The notes under the pieces are model-generated. The model saw nothing but the letters and a program-made list of their open reading frames with translations. It ran no database searches and was not told the origin of the DNA. The position numbers and the translations under genes were made by a program. From Verrucomicrobia subdivision 3 bacterium UBA7542 (lineage in GTDB: Bacteria > Verrucomicrobiota > Verrucomicrobiia > Limisphaerales > UBA11358), in contig DLMG01000204.1 of NCBI GenBank assembly GCA_002479245.1, forward strand, positions 1 to 12,093: a stretch of DNA of 12,093 bases, given 5' to 3'. This document shows, in pieces, positions 11,139 to 12,093 of the stretch. Each line of letters starts with the position of its first letter. Position 1 is the stretch's first letter.

Positions 11139-11212
11139 GGGTTGCAAGCATTGCAGCGATGCAGCGGTCTCTTAAACCGCAGAGCACGGGGTAGCACCGT
11201 GGCGACCCACCA
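11139..11212 (+). tRNA. tRNA-Lys(CTT), non-canonical
   Basis: Acceptor GGGTTGC/GCGACCC, D arm GCAT-TGCAGCG-ATGC, anticodon arm GCGGT-CTCTTAA-ACCGC, T arm CACGG-GGTAGCA-CCGTG, discriminator A, CCA. The T loop is G54, G55, T56, like Trp apart from T56. Confidence 0.9.
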
Positions 11213-11325
11213 TCCTTCGCTTGGAATCCGAGCGACCGCGAGGGTTTCAAGCGAAGGATGTCCTCCATAGGCTTGGCGAAGGAGGACTTTTCTTTTCAGG
11301 GATTCCAAGCTATGGATGGCAGGCC
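11210..11325. repeat. Palindromic repeat type A, copy 3
   Basis: Starts on the CCA of tRNA-Lys as CCATCCTTCGCTTGGAATCC and ends CCAAGCTATGGATGGCAGGCC, directly abutting the ATG of the GIY-YIG gene. Stems CTTCGCTTG/CAAGCGAAG and CCTCC/GGAGG are kept while loops differ from copies 1 and 2. Confidence 0.73.
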
Positions 11326-11577
11326 ATGTTCTACACATACGTGATCGAGAGCGCGAGCCATCCTGACCAGCGTTACATCGGTCATACTTCAGACCTCCGC
11401 CAGCGACTCGCGGACCACAACGCCAGGAAATGTCCCCACACTTCCAAGTTTGTGCCGTGGAAGATCAAAGTTTATGTCGCGTTTGAGACGATTGAGCAGG
11501 CTCAACATTTTGAACGGTATTTAAAGAGCGGTTCTGGTCACGTCTTCGCAAAAAGGCATTTTTGGAACCACGGGTAA
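11326..11577 (+). CDS. Single-domain GIY-YIG endonuclease
   Basis: 83 residues from ATG 11326. YTYVIES (3-9) and RYIGHTSDLRQRLADHN (16-32) give the Tyr, Tyr-Ile-Gly and catalytic Arg of a GIY-YIG nuclease; FERYLKSGSGHVFAKRHF (62-79) supplies the catalytic Glu63 and the closing helix. The length is typical of the stand-alone YhbQ/UvrC-N-type proteins common in bacterial genomes. The preceding repeat ends with GGCAGGCC, and the repeat boundary forms the start codon context, so GGCAGG may act as ribosome site. A partial type B repeat end follows at 11610. A link with mobility of repeats or tRNA genes is conjecture. Confidence 0.88.
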   Translation: MFYTYVIESASHPDQRYIGHTSDLRQRLADHNARKCPHTSKFVPWKIKVYVAFETIEQAQHFERYLKSGSGHVFAKRHFWNHG

Positions 11578-11609
11578 TTTCAGAATGGGAGTCTTCAAGT
11601 TCTCTTGTC

Positions 11610-11625
11610 CCGAGCTTCGGCTCGG
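11610..11625. repeat. Partial type B repeat end with TTCG hairpin
   Basis: CCGAGC-TTCG-GCTCGG, a 6-bp stem with a TTCG tetraloop, followed by CAGGCC as in the other type B ends. It lies between the GIY-YIG gene and the next tRNA. Confidence 0.5.
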
Positions 11626-11638
11626 CAGGCCTTTTCAT

Positions 11639-11730
11639 GCCGATGTGGCTCAGCAGCGACAGTCCCGCCGCGGCGGGATAAACTGCCGGGCATTTGCCCC
11701 ACGAGAGTGCGAGTCTCTCCATCGGCCCCA
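11639..11730 (+). tRNA. Class II tRNA-like gene with disrupted anticodon region
   Basis: Acceptor GCCGATG/CATCGGC perfect, D stem GCT/AGT possible with CAGCAGCGAC loop, variable-arm-like GGGC-ATTT-GCCC, T arm GAGAG-TGCGAGT-CTCTC, discriminator C, CCA. Where the anticodon arm should be lies the palindrome TCCCGCCGCGGCGGGA (11662-11677). CAGT/ACTG could form an outer stem with an 18-base loop ending GATAA. No isotype can be assigned; Ser or Leu by size. Confidence 0.6.
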
Positions 11731-11734
11731 TTTC

Positions 11735-11811
11735 GCTCCCGTAGCTCAAATTATCAGAGTGCGACGCTTCGAACGTCGCGGTTGCAGGTGAGAATCCTGC
11801 CGGGAGTACCA
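11735..11811 (+). tRNA. tRNA-Arg(TCG), non-canonical
   Basis: Acceptor GCTCCCG/CGGGAGT (G-T at 1-72), D arm GCTC-AAATTATCA-GAGT, anticodon arm CGACG-CTTCGAA-CGTCG, T arm GCAGG-TGAGAAT-CCTGC, discriminator A, CCA. T-loop position 56 is A and the D loop has T where G19 belongs. Confidence 0.92.
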
Positions 11812-11817
11812 ATTTAC

Positions 11818-11901
11818 GGGCATGTGGTTAAACCCGAACAGCAGAGGATCCAGACTCAGAATCTGGCAGCCTTGGGGGTGCAATTCCCTTCATGCCCACC
11901 A
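11818..11901 (+). tRNA. tRNA-Leu(CAG), short variable region
   Basis: Acceptor GGGCATG/CATGCCC perfect, enlarged D region (GTTAAACCCGAACAGCAG...), anticodon arm CCAGA-CTCAGAA-TCTGG, variable region only CAGCCTT, T arm GGGGG-TGCAATT-CCCTT, discriminator A, CCA. Bacterial tRNA-Leu normally has a long variable arm. Confidence 0.9.
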
Positions 11902-12003
11902 GCCTTCGCTCGAAGCGCAGCAATAGCAAGGCTGCCGCGCCGTAGCACGCAGTGCATCGGCGGGCGTAATCGCCCACACTCGCGAGCTACGGCTCGGCAG
12001 GCC
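11899..12003. repeat. CCAGCC...GGCAGGCC palindromic repeat (long type B), copy 2
   Basis: Starts on the CCA of tRNA-Leu(CAG) as CCAGCCTTCGC and ends GAGCTACGGCTCGGCAGGCC. Shares the inner AAGGCTGCCGCGCCG and AGCACG.AGTGC blocks with the copy at 4946; the terminal hairpin GAGC-TACG-GCTC has matched changes against GGGC-TACG-GCCC. Confidence 0.7.
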
Positions 12004-12009
12004 ACTTCA

Positions 12010-12093
12010 CGGCGACTGGCTTCAGCGGGAACAGCAGACCCCGGCGACTTAAAATCGCCGAGCCTTCCGGGTGCAAGTCCCGGGTCGCCGACC
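12010..12093 (+). tRNA. tRNA-Leu(TAA), short variable region, cut by window end
   Basis: Acceptor CGGCGAC/GTCGCCG perfect, enlarged D region with GGGAACAGCAG, anticodon arm GGCGA-CTTAAAA-TCGCC, variable region GAGCCTT, T arm CCGGG-TGCAAGT-CCCGG, discriminator A, then CC at the window edge (the final A of CCA is beyond it). Confidence 0.9.

Noticed and set aside
4946..12003. CRISPR array from the repeated palindromes
   Set aside because: Repeats are irregularly spaced, of variable length, separated by tRNA genes and without cas genes.

Overview
The window looks like an accessory region of a bacterial chromosome with moderately high GC. Verrucomicrobiota is my best guess, from the style of the truncated DUF4062 protein, the decayed integrase and the tRNA-hugging palindromic repeats; this rests on family memory, not on a search. 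The left quarter (1-3712) is a graveyard of mobile and defence-type genes: a DUF4062 protein cut off before its usual C-terminal ATPase-like half, a 272-bp tandem repeat leading into a small XRE-type regulator with dyad operators, an ordinary tRNA-Thr(CGT), and beside it a frameshifted tyrosine-recombinase remnant without its catalytic domain.

The remainder is a long tRNA gene array. A roughly 800-base non-coding leader (3713-4525) holds a sigma70-like promoter, a possible short leader ORF, a textbook terminator/antiterminator switch, several perfect hairpins and a second terminator seven bases before the first array tRNA. After it come 24 tRNA genes or tRNA-like genes, all on the + strand, nearly all with encoded CCA. 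They cover 18 amino acids (Val and Gln are not seen; the array runs off the right edge). Array order: Gly-GCC, Trp, Ala-TGC, Met-type CAT, Tyr, Asp, Pro-TGG, Arg-TCT, Asn, Pro-CGG, Ser-CGA, a small basic ORF, Ile, Phe, rtcB, Glu, Arg-GCG, Thr-CGT, His, a broken SEC-C gene, a slipin/SPFH gene, a two-gene unit with a PD-(D/E)XK-like protein, Cys, Gly-TCC, Lys, a GIY-YIG gene, an odd class II tRNA, Arg-TCG, Leu-CAG, Leu-TAA.

The most striking signal is in the tRNAs themselves. All 24 have G instead of T at T-loop position 55, and their D loops have A-G where ordinary tRNAs have G18-G19. The usual G18-U55 elbow contact therefore appears to be replaced as a set by A18-G55. The tRNA-Thr at 2587 in the same window is canonical (G18 G19, TTC) and serves as an internal control. 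Further departures include C33 in four tRNAs, a Tyr tRNA almost without a D arm, Leu tRNAs with short variable regions, a swapped 19-56 pair in Arg-TCG, and a tRNA whose anticodon region carries a palindrome.

How the parts may work together (inference): the array looks like a transferable, normally silent back-up tRNA set with its own RNA-repair enzyme (RtcB ligase) and slipin partner, opened by an attenuator that could sense failing translation. Long horizontally spread tRNA arrays, and induction of one in Anabaena sp. PCC 7120 by translational stress, are known; the elbow swap, the attenuator and the repeats that begin at tRNA CCA ends are what I would look at here.
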